The notes: generated from the letters alone by a model not told the origin. Counted from the stretch's first letter, positions 1 through 8,023 are shown. The stretch: 30,257 bases of DNA from Thermosaccharophagus gerlachensis (GCA_041538025.1 JBGOEV010000032.1:1-30257); one strand, 5' to 3'. Numbers and translations: made by a program.

Positions 1-110
1 TTGGCTGACACTTTGCTTCTTTGGTGCATGCGAAGACCTTCTGAGTGGCGATTAGGAAGTGGATGTAGTCAAGGTATCGCACTTTTGGTGTTCATGGGAG
101 TCGCCCCCTC

Positions 111-137
111 TTGACGGCAAAACTTTTGCGCTATCAT
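111..137 (+). promoter_or_regulatory. Candidate sigma70-type promoter for the left-end operon
   Basis: TTGACG at 111-116 matches the -35 consensus at five of six bases. TATCAT at 132-137 matches the -10 consensus at five of six. The spacer is 15 bp, shorter than the ideal 17, which lowers confidence. The first start codon is at 259, so the transcript would carry a leader of about 115 bases that includes the inverted repeat at 151-179. Confidence 0.45.
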
Positions 138-150
138 AGCCTAATGAATC

Positions 151-179
151 AGGAGTTCGCAGTCAACTGTGTAACTCCT
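151..179 (+). repeat. Inverted repeat in the leader of the left-end operon
   Basis: AGGAGTT at 151-157 is perfectly complementary to AACTCCT at 173-179. The 15-base loop contains a second small palindrome, CAGT-CA-ACTG, at 160-169. The structure lies between the candidate promoter and the first gene, with no following U tract, so it is not a classical terminator. It could be an operator or an RNA hairpin; its role is unknown. Confidence 0.4.
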
Positions 180-258
180 AACCTCTTTTCATGTTCAGCG
201 CTCAAACGAATCTTGGAGTGGTAATCAATGAGCACTATAGTTTCGGAGGTGAACTCAT

Positions 259-645
259 ATGGTGGCAGCATGGATAGCTTATCGCAGACTGCCAACAGGC
301 GAGAAAGAATACATCAACATGATGCATGTTGTTGCCGTCCGTTTTGATGCGAAAAAAACATGCATGGGCATACTCTTACAGGACGGCACACAGATAGTCA
401 TCCTCATCCCTCCGCAATGGAGCGAAGTTGTAGAAGATGAGCTATGGGGCACACTAAAGAGAGCGGGCCTTGTGCTTGACTTTACGGAAGCACCTCCGTT
501 ACGCATGACACCTTTGGAGAGCGAGTTGCTTGACAAGATTATAACCGATGCCTTGTTACACACATTTGAAGAAGGTGAACAACATGAACATGAAGAAAGC
601 AAAGATGCTGAATCCATATCTGGGGGTGCGGGCAAAGAGGAGTGA
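259..645 (+). CDS. Hypothetical protein, 128 aa, first gene of the left-end operon
   Basis: I do not recognise this protein. The start is well supported: GGAGG at 245-249 precedes ATG 259 at a good distance. The first 100 residues look like a small alpha/beta fold with alternating hydrophobic segments around residues 21-55. The last 25 or so residues are highly acidic and Glu/Gly/Ser-rich (around EEGEQHEHEESKD) and probably disordered. No signal peptide, membrane segment or cysteine cluster is visible. Its stop codon lies one base before the ATG of the large membrane protein, and the ribosome binding site of that gene sits inside its last codons. The two are therefore probably co-translated, and it may be a cytoplasmic partner of the transporter-like protein. 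That partnership is inferred only from gene order. Confidence 0.75.
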   Translation: MVAAWIAYRRLPTGEKEYINMMHVVAVRFDAKKTCMGILLQDGTQIVILIPPQWSEVVEDELWGTLKRAGLVLDFTEAPPLRMTPLESELLDKIITDALLHTFEEGEQHEHEESKDAESISGGAGKEE

Positions 646-646
646 T

Positions 647-2662
647 ATGGCGGAAGAGGAAGCGACTGCTAAGGAAAGAATGGAAAACATGACAGTTCGC
701 TCTTGGCTCATTGGGTTAATGTGTGTGCTTCTGCTTGGCATCGGCATACCGTATTGTGATTTGGTCATGAAGGGGACATGGGTTGGGCTCACCTCATTTC
801 CTATAGCGAGTTTCTCACTCCTTTTTGCGCTCACCGTGTTCTTAAACCCGCTTCTTAGGAGCTTCGGGAAAGGGCTGTCACAACATGAACTCATAGCCAT
901 ATTTGCAATGGCGCTTGTTTCTGCAGGCATACCATCATTTGGCTTAACTGGGTTGCTCATACCATACATTGCTGGTCCATTTTACTTTGCGTCCCCAGAG
1001 AACAGGTTTGATGAGCTGATCTTACCGAACTTGCCTCGCTGGCTTGCCCCAGAAAGCAAGGAGGCAATCAAATTCCTCTACGAGGGCTTGCCACAAAACG
1101 CACCCATACCTCTTGCCCAATGGATTAAACCTCTGCTATGTTGGATGGCTCTCATAGCTCCCGTTTACCTTGTCTTCTTTTGTCTTGCAACGCTAATGCG
1201 AAAGCAGTGGGTTGAAAATGAGAAGTTGGTTTTCCCACTCGTTCACCTTCCAGCACAAATGACTGCATATGCAAACCAAAGGAGCATCCTGCCCAGCTTC
1301 TTTTACAACCGTGTGATGTGGGCATTCTTCATCCCACCGTTTTTGATCCATGCTTTCAACGGCTTGCACTTTTACTTCCCGCAGGTGCCATATATCAATG
1401 TTCACCGCATATCGCTTGACATATACTTCTCCAGCCCACCTTGGAACGCGCTCCAACCGTTCTGGGTGCGCATACCATTCAGCATAATCGGACTAAGCTA
1501 CCTGCTCCCAACCGAGCTAACATTTAGCCTCTTCTTCTTTTACTTCTTCTTCCTCGCTCAACAGCTCCTCGCAGCCTCGTTTGGCATCCAGATGCGTAAT
1601 GTTCAGGCATACCCTGTTAAGAGTTTCGTTGCACATCAAATGATTGGTGGCATCTTGCTTTTCGGCATCTACATGTTATGGAACGCAAGAGAACATCTCA
1701 AAGAGTCACTCAAGATAGCTTTCAGTAGAAGGAACGAACGAAGCCGAGGCACTGTCCTTGAAAAGGGCTTATCTGACAAGGTTAAGCTCACTGTTAATGA
1801 ACCAATGCCTTTGAGCGTCGCTTACAGTGGCTTGCTTGTCGGAATGCTCACAATATCGCTTTGGGGTTGGTTAGCTGGTGGTGGATTCATCGCCACATTC
1901 ATGCTCTTCTTGCTTTACTTCATCGTGCACTTGGTTGCTGTAAGACTTGTTTGTGAAGGTGGCATGCTGTATGTTCAGCATCCATTCAGACCTTGGAACA
2001 TAATGCTTGCAGCGTTCGGCTCACAAAGCTTTAGCCCAAAGCAAATAACGATCCTAACATTGTTTGATCACCTGTTCATGCTTGATAACAGGAGTCCGCT
2101 TATGCCATGCATCATGCAATCTTTCAAGTTGGGCAACATGTGCAATTTGAACTTGCGCAGCCTCACACCGGCATTGATAGCGAGTGTTTGTGTCTCTGTT
2201 GTAAGCTCACTTATCTCATATCTTTGGCTCATGTATCGTTATGGTGGGATGACGCTCCATCCATGGTTCACAACATACTATACCCGCAACTTATACTGCA
2301 CATGGACTGCTCACCTTTTGAGCGTTGGGGAGGCACCATCTATGAGTGCGCTTTTGACGATGGCTGTTGGGGCATTGACTATGTCGCTCATCCTTCTCAT
2401 GCACCGCTCGTTCATGTGGTTTCCACTTCACCCAATCGGTTACCTCATGGGTGCTTCTTGGCCCATGATTAACTTCTGGTTCCCCATCATGGTCGGTTGG
2501 ATCATAAAGACTGTCGTGATGCGTTTCTTTGGTGCAAAGCTTTACAGGCAATTGCTCCCTGGCTTCCTCGGGCTTATTATGGCTGAGTTCTTCAGCGCTG
2601 GCTTATGGAGCGTGATTGACCTCATATGCGCTAAAAGAGGTCACGAGATATTCTCCTTCTAA
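647..2662 (+). CDS. Large polytopic membrane protein, DUF6785/OPT-like family
   Basis: The predicted 671-aa integral membrane protein has many hydrophobic segments of about 20 residues, running from just after the N-terminus (the SWLIGLMCVLLLGIGIPY region) to the C-terminal end. Short aromatic-rich loops separate them, with one long charged loop around residue 360. The pattern and motifs such as LSQHELIAIFAMALVSAGIP and FVAHQMIGG resemble the uncharacterised DUF6784/DUF6785 proteins, which are distantly related to oligopeptide transporters; this assignment is from memory. The frame is open from 548, but ATG 647 is preferred because GAGGAG at 637-642 precedes it and the upstream gene stops at 645. 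An alternative is ATG 584 behind GAAGGTG. A transport function is plausible but the substrate is unknown. The following CPBP protease and TonB-like protein suggest an envelope module. Confidence 0.75.
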   Translation: MAEEEATAKERMENMTVRSWLIGLMCVLLLGIGIPYCDLVMKGTWVGLTSFPIASFSLLFALTVFLNPLLRSFGKGLSQHELIAIFAMALVSAGIPSFGLTGLLIPYIAGPFYFASPENRFDELILPNLPRWLAPESKEAIKFLYEGLPQNAPIPLAQWIKPLLCWMALIAPVYLVFFCLATLMRKQWVENEKLVFPLVHLPAQMTAYANQRSILPSFFYNRVMWAFFIPPFLIHAFNGLHFYFPQVPYINVHRISLDIYFSSPPWNALQPFWVRIPFSIIGLSYLLPTELTFSLFFFYFFFLAQQLLAASFGIQMRNVQAYPVKSFVAHQMIGGILLFGIYMLWNAREHLKESLKIAFSRRNERSRGTVLEKGLSDKVKLTVNEPMPLSVAYSGLLVGMLTISLWGWLAGGGFIATFMLFLLYFIVHLVAVRLVCEGGMLYVQHPFRPWNIMLAAFGSQSFSPKQITILTLFDHLFMLDNRSPLMPCIMQSFKLGNMCNLNLRSLTPALIASVCVSVVSSLISYLWLMYRYGGMTLHPWFTTYYTRNLYCTWTAHLLSVGEAPSMSALLTMAVGALTMSLILLMHRSFMWFPLHPIGYLMGASWPMINFWFPIMVGWIIKTVVMRFFGAKLYRQLLPGFLGLIMAEFFSAGLWSVIDLICAKRGHEIFSF

Positions 2663-2687
2663 GGGTGATAGGTGAGGTGATCATTGA

Positions 2688-3680
2688 GTGATACCGAGTG
2701 GAAGAATGCCACTTTTCAACCCAATCGTCAGGATAGCGCTCTTTTCAATCATCAGCTTCGCTTTGATTTTGCTGTTCTCGTTCATCGCTCTCCTCATGCT
2801 GGTAATCACTGGGCAAGGCATTGCACCAGAGCAGCGCTTCGAACCAAAGCAAATGCTTGCTTTGACGTGCTTCTCATATGTGCCAGTGCTAATAGCCATC
2901 CTCATCTGTAGGAATCTACTTGATAGAGCGAGCTTCCTGAGCCTCGGGCTTGAGGCACATCGTGGATGGCAAAAACATCTCTTCGCTGGTTTCCTTGGCG
3001 GATTCACAATGGCAGCAGTATCGTTCATTGGATGCCTCGCAACAGGCGTGGCTCGGGATTTGAGCATGCATGTTGCGCCAATTAAATCGTTCCTATTTTA
3101 CTTTGCGTGCCTGTGTTTCCAAAGTGGTATGGAAGAATTGACCATGCGTGGCTACATACTTCAAAACTTGCTTACTCGCTACAGAGAAACATCTTGCATA
3201 GTAACAACATCGGTTCTCTTCTCAGCGCTTCACTTGGTGAACTTTACCATCACCCCATCGATTCCATTTAGCATCATTGTTGTGGCGATGCTTAACATAA
3301 CCCTTTTCGGATGTCTGATGGCACTTGTATACGTTCGCACGAAAATGCTCTGGGCTGCAATCGGTTTGCATTGGGGTTGGAACTTCTCAACAGGTTTCAT
3401 CTTCGGCTCCCCAGTGAGTGGGTTGAAATTTGATGATAGCATGCTAAGCGTAAAATGGGCATATGACTCACCCCTCAGCGGAGGTGCATTCGGGCTTGAG
3501 GGAAGCATCGTCGTAACAACCCTGCTCTGCTTGGCAATCATTTGGCTAAGCAGAGCCTCATTTGAAGCGCCAACGGCTTGGTGGGAAAGGGTGAAAGAAG
3601 CTTATGAACAAAGAACACCAGCCCAGCTAAACAGCAATATAATTTGCAATGAGGTGGAACATGATGAGCACACCGCATGA
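2688..3680 (+). CDS. CPBP family intramembrane glutamic protease (CAAX/Abi type)
   Basis: This 330-aa membrane protein carries the signatures of the CPBP (Rce1/Abi) family. These are the Glu pair and arginine in MEELTMRGY (E149, E150, R154), the second-motif histidine in FSALHLVN (H182), and an HxxxN motif in GLHWGWN (H228, N232). All predicted catalytic residues are present. About seven to eight hydrophobic segments are visible, with the active site in the C-terminal half as expected. The start is GTG 2688, with GAGGTGA at 2674-2680 seven bases upstream. Its 3' end overlaps the start of the next gene by 20 bases, which argues for translational coupling. Family members cleave prenylated proteins, process bacteriocin-type peptides or act in envelope maturation. 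Here the neighbours point to an envelope role, with the substrate unknown. Confidence 0.88.
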   Translation: MIPSGRMPLFNPIVRIALFSIISFALILLFSFIALLMLVITGQGIAPEQRFEPKQMLALTCFSYVPVLIAILICRNLLDRASFLSLGLEAHRGWQKHLFAGFLGGFTMAAVSFIGCLATGVARDLSMHVAPIKSFLFYFACLCFQSGMEELTMRGYILQNLLTRYRETSCIVTTSVLFSALHLVNFTITPSIPFSIIVVAMLNITLFGCLMALVYVRTKMLWAAIGLHWGWNFSTGFIFGSPVSGLKFDDSMLSVKWAYDSPLSGGAFGLEGSIVVTTLLCLAIIWLSRASFEAPTAWWERVKEAYEQRTPAQLNSNIICNEVEHDEHTA

Positions 3681-5034
3681 TGAATGGAATTCACTGAGCA
3701 CTTTTTGGCTCATATCGTGTGTCCTGCACGCCCTCATACTGATGATGCCGATTAAAGGCATGCTCCCAAGGATGACGACAGCAACGACGATTGAGCTGAC
3801 GGACATCGGTGAGTTAACCATTGCAGAAGCTACAGGCACAAAACAACACGCAAGCTTACACACAGAGGGCAGGAAGCTTACACCATTACCAAGTCAGCGA
3901 AAGATAAGCGCTACAACTTTGGGGCGTGAAGCTTTGAGGCATGACCATAGCGAAACAAGCGCTCTTAGTAAACCCGCATACACTTCAACCAAATCAACGC
4001 TGTTGAGCAAAACTACTATGAGCACCACAGCAGAGCAAGAGAAACCGACACATGTAGCTTCCACAGGAAGTAAGCGCCCTATCCTCACCAGTGCAGTGTT
4101 GGGAACGCTTCCAAGGGAAGGGGCGGTTAACGAATCACCCGTTAGCGTTGGCACACAAACCTTAATAAGCCCTGCAAGAGCACCTGAAGGCGGTTCCAAG
4201 GGAGCTGATGTGCCACCTTCTATTGGCGTGGCATTAGAACCAACGAGGAGCAGCGAAAGCATTTCAGGTGGTCAATTGAATGAAGGCATGACCACTACAG
4301 CAACGAAAGGGAGACAGACGATTGTATCTCAATTGAAAGTCTCACCAAAGTTGTTGAGCTTGCCAAAGCCGTCAACAAGTTTAGGCGTTGGCTCAGTAAG
4401 TAGCACTGAAGCACAGGGTGGCTATAGCGTAGTTGGTTTAGAGCGTGCAAAAGGTGGTGGAACAGCTACACACTCAGGCGAAAGCCCTGTAGTTACAGGT
4501 GGCAATATAAGGGCACAACCTCAGGTGGGTGGTTCTGAATTGCCTACATATGCGCCCTCACAAAGCACAAGAGCAACTAACATAGCGAAGGGCTCCCCGA
4601 TGCTTTTTGATATTATCGGCTCACTTTCCAAACCGAATACCACTATGCGTAAACCGACGCATCTTGAACCCATATCCACTGAACCACGAATAAAAGGCTA
4701 CACGGGGCTAATAATTGATGCGCGTGGCTTAAAGGTTGAAAGAGGGATGAGCCCAAGAATTTATGATGAGCGTGGTAGAGCTATCTACGGACCACAATTT
4801 GTGCCAGCTAACTTCGCTATTGAGAAAGGTGTCGTCTACTATCATACCACTCTTGAAGGTGCGCTCAAAGATAAACGTGCTGGACCACAACCGCTTATTA
4901 TCAAGGCAATAGGTGTTAGGGGCACTGCGAGGCAGGATGTTATCGTCACTTATTCAGATGGTGAAGTTATATTGCGAGAGAATGCGGTGGGACATTTTCT
5001 GGAGCGCTGTAATGTCATCTTCATCATTGACTGA
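3661..5034 (+). CDS. TonB-like anchored protein with conserved LPP20-associated-type C-terminal domain
   Basis: This 457-aa protein has three parts. First is a short cytoplasmic N-terminus and one membrane segment (about residues 13-34, around STFWLISCVLHALILMMP), which resembles the anchor of TonB-type proteins. Next is a linker of roughly 300 residues rich in Ser, Thr, Gly and Pro, with no predicted fold. Last is a compact C-terminal domain (343-457) starting near GYTGLIIDARGL and containing SPRIYDERGRAIYG and PLIIKAIGVRG. I recall this domain from uncharacterised secreted proteins found near FlgT/LPP20-like proteins. It is not the usual TonB C-terminal fold. The start is ATG 3661 or 3664, behind GAGGTGG at 3651-3657. 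The protein probably spans the periplasm from the inner membrane. Its closest partners are the upstream protease and membrane protein. Confidence 0.65.
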   Translation: MMSTPHDEWNSLSTFWLISCVLHALILMMPIKGMLPRMTTATTIELTDIGELTIAEATGTKQHASLHTEGRKLTPLPSQRKISATTLGREALRHDHSETSALSKPAYTSTKSTLLSKTTMSTTAEQEKPTHVASTGSKRPILTSAVLGTLPREGAVNESPVSVGTQTLISPARAPEGGSKGADVPPSIGVALEPTRSSESISGGQLNEGMTTTATKGRQTIVSQLKVSPKLLSLPKPSTSLGVGSVSSTEAQGGYSVVGLERAKGGGTATHSGESPVVTGGNIRAQPQVGGSELPTYAPSQSTRATNIAKGSPMLFDIIGSLSKPNTTMRKPTHLEPISTEPRIKGYTGLIIDARGLKVERGMSPRIYDERGRAIYGPQFVPANFAIEKGVVYYHTTLEGALKDKRAGPQPLIIKAIGVRGTARQDVIVTYSDGEVILRENAVGHFLERCNVIFIID

Positions 5035-5066
5035 GAACTGCACAAGCAAAGCCTGTTACGGTTTAC

Positions 5067-5249
5067 CTAATCTTCAGTGTAGGACTGTTCGTCGCTCTCT
5101 AAGCTTCGTTGCACCTCATGCATTGCGCGCCTGAACTCACGAACGCTTTTTCCAAGTGACCTCGCTAAGTCGGGTAACTTAGTGGGTCCAAAAAGCAAAA
5201 GCGCAACAAACAATATGAGCAGAAGCTCCGGTGTTCCAAGACCAAACAT
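5067..5249 (-). CDS. tatA: Sec-independent translocase subunit TatA/TatE
   Basis: This 60-aa protein has the full TatA architecture. It has a short periplasmic N-terminus, a hydrophobic helix (GTPELLLILFVALLLFGP), the hinge FGPTKLPDLA with the conserved phenylalanine-glycine, an amphipathic helix (LARSLGKSVREFRRAMHE), and an acidic C-terminal tail. TatA oligomers form the size-variable part of the twin-arginine pathway, which exports folded proteins. GGGAGGTG lies seven bases upstream of the ATG at 5249. TatB and TatC are not next to it, so they must lie elsewhere, or this single TatA serves a minimal TatA-TatC system. It follows topA in the same direction after a gap of 111 bases and may be co-transcribed. 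It is shorter than typical TatA (about 70-90 aa) but complete. Confidence 0.92.
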   Translation of the reverse strand: MFGLGTPELLLILFVALLLFGPTKLPDLARSLGKSVREFRRAMHEVQRSLESDEQSYTED

Positions 5250-5360
5250 CTCCTTTCACCTCCCAAAGCCATCGGTCACCACCATGAATTTTAGCGTAAC
5301 TTACAAAGAGAGTGCTTTGCTGTAACGCTTGGCAAAAGTGTAAACAGTGCATAAGCAGGT

Positions 5361-7595
5361 TCATGAGCTTGCTTCTTTCATAAGTTCACTCTTGTTGAGT
5401 GTCGTCTCTGAGGAGAATGAGCACTCACTTGAACTGCATTTCACTGTGACCTTTGAGCCGCGCTCAACCATGATGATTGGTGCTCCACATTGTGGGCATT
5501 TTTCGCCAGTGGGCTTTCCTGGTAGCATGACGGTGCAGTTTGGGTAATTGCTACAACCGTAGAAGAGTCTCCCTTTGAATTTCCCTTTCCGTGCTCTCCT
5601 TGGACGTAAGTAACCGTCACAGCCTTCGGCAGGGCATGGGAAAACTTCGTCCTCGTTTATTGGCATTGTGAATTTGCATTGCGGGAAGCTGCTGCATGAC
5701 AGGAATGGACCGTGACGACTGTATCGTATAACCATTTTGCTTCCGCACCTTGGGCATGTCTCTTCTGCCTCAACTCCTTTGAACTGCCCCATATCTCTTT
5801 GAGCTCTTTCAAGTGCCCTCATGAATGGTTCATAGAAGTAACGCACGACACTGACACGATCGGCATGACCTTCCTCAATTGCATCAAGATGTTCTTCCAT
5901 TTGGGCTGTGAATTTAACATTGACGAGTTCGGGGAAATGAGAAGTGAGCTGTTCGTTTATAAGCATGCCAAGTGGTGTCGCATACAGCTTTTTCCCTCTC
6001 ACTTCAACATAGCCCCGCTTGATTATCGTTGAAATGATCGGTGCATATGTGCTTGGGCGTCCTATGCCATGTTTCTCAAGCGCACGCACAAGTGTTGCCT
6101 GAGTATACCTTGGTGGTGGTTTTGTCCAATGTTGCTCTGGAATAACATCAATGAGTTTGAGCTTCTCACCTACACTTACCTCAGGCAAAAGCCCTTCTTC
6201 CTCAACTTCCTCTTCATCTTCATCCTTCCCCTCTTGGTAAACAGTGAGGTAGCCATCAAACTTAAGTTTTGAGCCATTTGCGCGCAGTAGATAATCGCCA
6301 CCAACAATGTCTATGCGCACCGTGTCATAAATTGCTTCTGCCATCTGCGACGCAATGAACCTCTGCCAGATGAGGCGATAAAGATCATACTGGGCGTTGG
6401 TCAAGTAAGGCTTGACATCATTAGGGTGGCGCATAACGGATGTTGGGCGGATTGCTTCATGGGCATCCTGTGCAGAACGCTTCGGGCGATACTGTCTTGG
6501 GCTGTCTGGAAGATATTGCTCCCCAAAGAACCTCACAATCGCCTCGCGAGCTTCCAAGAGAGCCTCTGGTGCTACCCTTGTTGAATCTGTCCTCATGTAT
6601 GTGATTAACCCAACAGCACCTTCATCGCCTATCTCAAGCCCTTCATATAGCTGTTGAGCAATGCGCATGGTCTGCTCGGGGTTAAAGCCGAGCTTCCTTG
6701 AAGCTTCTTGCTGTAGTGTTGAAGTGATGAACGGTGGTGGCGGTGTCCTCAGCTTCTCTTCGCGCTTGAAGTCACATACCTCGTATTGCAGTTTCTTGAG
6801 CTCCTCCGAGATGCGCATTGCCTCTTGTTCACTTTGGATGTTGATGTCATTGCCAGCATACTTTATGAGTTGCGCTTTGAAAGGCTCGTCCCTGCCTTCT
6901 GGTGTGAACAAAACAGTTATCGTCCAATACTCTTGCGGGACAAAGTTTTGTATCTCTTGTTCTCTCTCGCAAACGAGCCTCAACGCCACCGATTGAACTC
7001 TGCCAGCGCTCAATCCCCTTGCAACTTTGCTCCAAAGCAATGGGCTAAGATTGTATCCGAAGATGCGATCAAGCACCCTGCGAGCCTGTTGTGCTTCAAC
7101 TAAATGCATGTCAATCTCTCTTGGCGATTGCAATGCTTGCAAGACTGCTTTCTTCGTTATTTCATGGAACTCGATTCTCTTAACATTTGGGTGGTTCACA
7201 AGCTGTGATACATGCCACGCTATAGCTTCGCCCTCTCTATCTGGGTCTGATGCGATGTAAATTTCCCTTGCCTGCTTTGCAGCTTTGCGCAGCTCCTCCA
7301 CTATCTTTCTCCTTGCTGGTATGATGACATACTTTGGCGTGAAACCATTATCAACATCCACACCAAACGAACTCTCAGGGAGGTCACGCACATGCCCCAT
7401 TGTGCTTATCACTTTAAAGTCCTTACCAACAATGCTTTGGATGGTGCGAGCCTTAGTTGGTGACTCAACGATAATGAGCTTATCCTCTGCTGAAGGTGCA
7501 GTTGGCATTGCTTTACCTTCAGCGCGTTTTTCTTTGATCTTTCTTTTCGCTGATTTAGATTTGGCTGAGGTCCTTCTTCTCCGCATGTCAAACAC
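5361..7595 (-). CDS. topA: DNA topoisomerase I (type IA)
   Basis: This protein relaxes negatively supercoiled DNA through a 5'-phosphotyrosine intermediate. In the 744-aa frame the TOPRIM domain begins at IIVESPTKA (catalytic E44), with the acidic DPDREGEA motif at 117-124. The active tyrosine is Y333 in GLITYMRTDSTR. The C-terminal part (from about residue 610) has three Cys4 zinc-finger repeats: CPRCG followed by a CxxxxxxC pair, a second starting CPAEGC, and a third starting CPQCG. A basic Lys/Arg-rich extension of about 37 residues precedes the TOPRIM domain. The start is GTG 7595 or ATG 7586; neither has a strong ribosome binding site (GGGG at 7597-7600). The start lies only 19 bases from tRNA-Lys, so topA may be transcribed from the tRNA promoter. 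Confidence 0.96.
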   Translation of the reverse strand: MFDMRRRRTSAKSKSAKRKIKEKRAEGKAMPTAPSAEDKLIIVESPTKARTIQSIVGKDFKVISTMGHVRDLPESSFGVDVDNGFTPKYVIIPARRKIVEELRKAAKQAREIYIASDPDREGEAIAWHVSQLVNHPNVKRIEFHEITKKAVLQALQSPREIDMHLVEAQQARRVLDRIFGYNLSPLLWSKVARGLSAGRVQSVALRLVCEREQEIQNFVPQEYWTITVLFTPEGRDEPFKAQLIKYAGNDINIQSEQEAMRISEELKKLQYEVCDFKREEKLRTPPPPFITSTLQQEASRKLGFNPEQTMRIAQQLYEGLEIGDEGAVGLITYMRTDSTRVAPEALLEAREAIVRFFGEQYLPDSPRQYRPKRSAQDAHEAIRPTSVMRHPNDVKPYLTNAQYDLYRLIWQRFIASQMAEAIYDTVRIDIVGGDYLLRANGSKLKFDGYLTVYQEGKDEDEEEVEEEGLLPEVSVGEKLKLIDVIPEQHWTKPPPRYTQATLVRALEKHGIGRPSTYAPIISTIIKRGYVEVRGKKLYATPLGMLINEQLTSHFPELVNVKFTAQMEEHLDAIEEGHADRVSVVRYFYEPFMRALERAQRDMGQFKGVEAEETCPRCGSKMVIRYSRHGPFLSCSSFPQCKFTMPINEDEVFPCPAEGCDGYLRPRRARKGKFKGRLFYGCSNYPNCTVMLPGKPTGEKCPQCGAPIIMVERGSKVTVKCSSSECSFSSETTLNKSELMKEASS

Positions 7596-7614
7596 ATCCC
7601 CAATGCATAAAAAA

Positions 7615-7688
7615 TGGGCCGGGCAGGATTTGAACCTGCGACCTTGGGATTAAGAGTCCCCTGCTCTACCTGGCTGAGCTACCGGCCC
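7615..7688 (-). tRNA. tRNA-Lys (anticodon CTT)
   Basis: The cloverleaf is GGGCCGG/CCGGCCC acceptor, D stem GCTC/GAGC, anticodon loop CTCTTAA (anticodon CUU, codon AAG), T stem GCAGG/CCTGC with loop TTCAAAT, and discriminator A. CCA is not encoded. The first anticodon-stem pair would be G27-A43, a mismatch; the other four pair. Six T residues follow immediately on the transcribed strand (7609-7614) before topA. They could act as a weak stop or as a processing boundary. Confidence 0.93.
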
Positions 7689-7707
7689 AAAAGCAAAAAC
7701 TCTAAAG

Positions 7708-7782
7708 CGCGCCTGGAGGGATTTGAACCCCCGACCCCGGGATCCGAAGTCCCGCGCTCTTTCCTGCCTGAGCTACAGGCGC
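7708..7782 (-). tRNA. tRNA-Arg (anticodon TCG)
   Basis: The acceptor stem is GCGCCTG/CAGGCGC with discriminator G. The D stem is GCTC/GAGC, the anticodon stem CGGGA/TCCCG, and the loop CTTCGGA with anticodon UCG, reading CGA and related CGN codons. The T arm is GGGGG-TTCAAAT-CCCTC. Two extra GC pairs outside the acceptor stem extend its complementarity but are taken as flanking. CCA is not encoded. Confidence 0.93.
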
Positions 7783-7825
7783 GCAACTTCGCACAACAAA
7801 CCCCACTTTTCAATTTTTCAATTTG

Positions 7826-7917
7826 AGGCGGGCCTGGGAATCGAACCCAGCCTCTGCCGTTATTTGGCAGAGCCGACGGATTTGCAATCCGTGGGGCACA
7901 CCAGCACCATACCCGCC
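7826..7917 (-). tRNA. tRNA-Cys (anticodon GCA) with an unusually long variable arm
   Basis: The acceptor stem is GGCGGGT/GCCCGCC (last pair U-G) with discriminator U, the usual base for cysteine tRNAs. The anticodon arm ACGGA-TTGCAAA-TCCGT carries GCA. The T arm CTGGG-TTCGATT-CCCAG is canonical. Between anticodon and T stems lie about 25 bases. They form a perfect 7-bp stem (plus-strand CTCTGCC 7852-7858 and GGCAGAG 7866-7872) with a 7-base loop. Ordinary bacterial tRNA-Cys has a 4-5 base variable loop and 71-75 nt; this one is 92 nt. The D arm is also atypical: the best pairing is GGTGC/GCCCC with one T-C mismatch, and positions 8-9 read AT instead of TA. It lies within an intact tRNA cluster and retains U73 and GCA, so I take it as functional. 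Confidence 0.85.
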
Positions 7918-7929
7918 TTCAAAATGATG

Positions 7930-8003
7930 GGCGAGCGGCGGGACTCGAACCCGCGACCCCTGGGGCCACAGCCCAGTGCTCTAACCTCTGAGCTACGCCC
8001 GCC
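7930..8003 (-). tRNA. tRNA-His (anticodon GTG)
   Basis: The acceptor stem is GCGGGCG/CGCTCGC (one G-U pair). An encoded G at -1 (plus-strand C 8003) sits opposite discriminator C73, the hallmark of histidine tRNA. The D stem is GCTC/GAGC, the anticodon arm CTGGG-CTGTGGC-CCCAG (GUG), and the T arm GCGGG-TTCGAGT-CCCGC. CCA is not encoded. Confidence 0.95.
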
Positions 8004-8023
8004 ATAACTTGCAAACAATAGTG

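Noticed and set aside
1..114. Open frame from the window edge ending at TGA 112-114, possibly the tail of an upstream gene
   Set aside because: The 37 codons show no recognisable motif, and another frame is also open for part of this stretch, so no gene can be supported.
7614..8007. Plus-strand open frames of 70-94 codons across the tRNA cluster
   Set aside because: They read through tRNA genes in antisense; peptides such as AGFEPATLGL are well-known tRNA translation artefacts.
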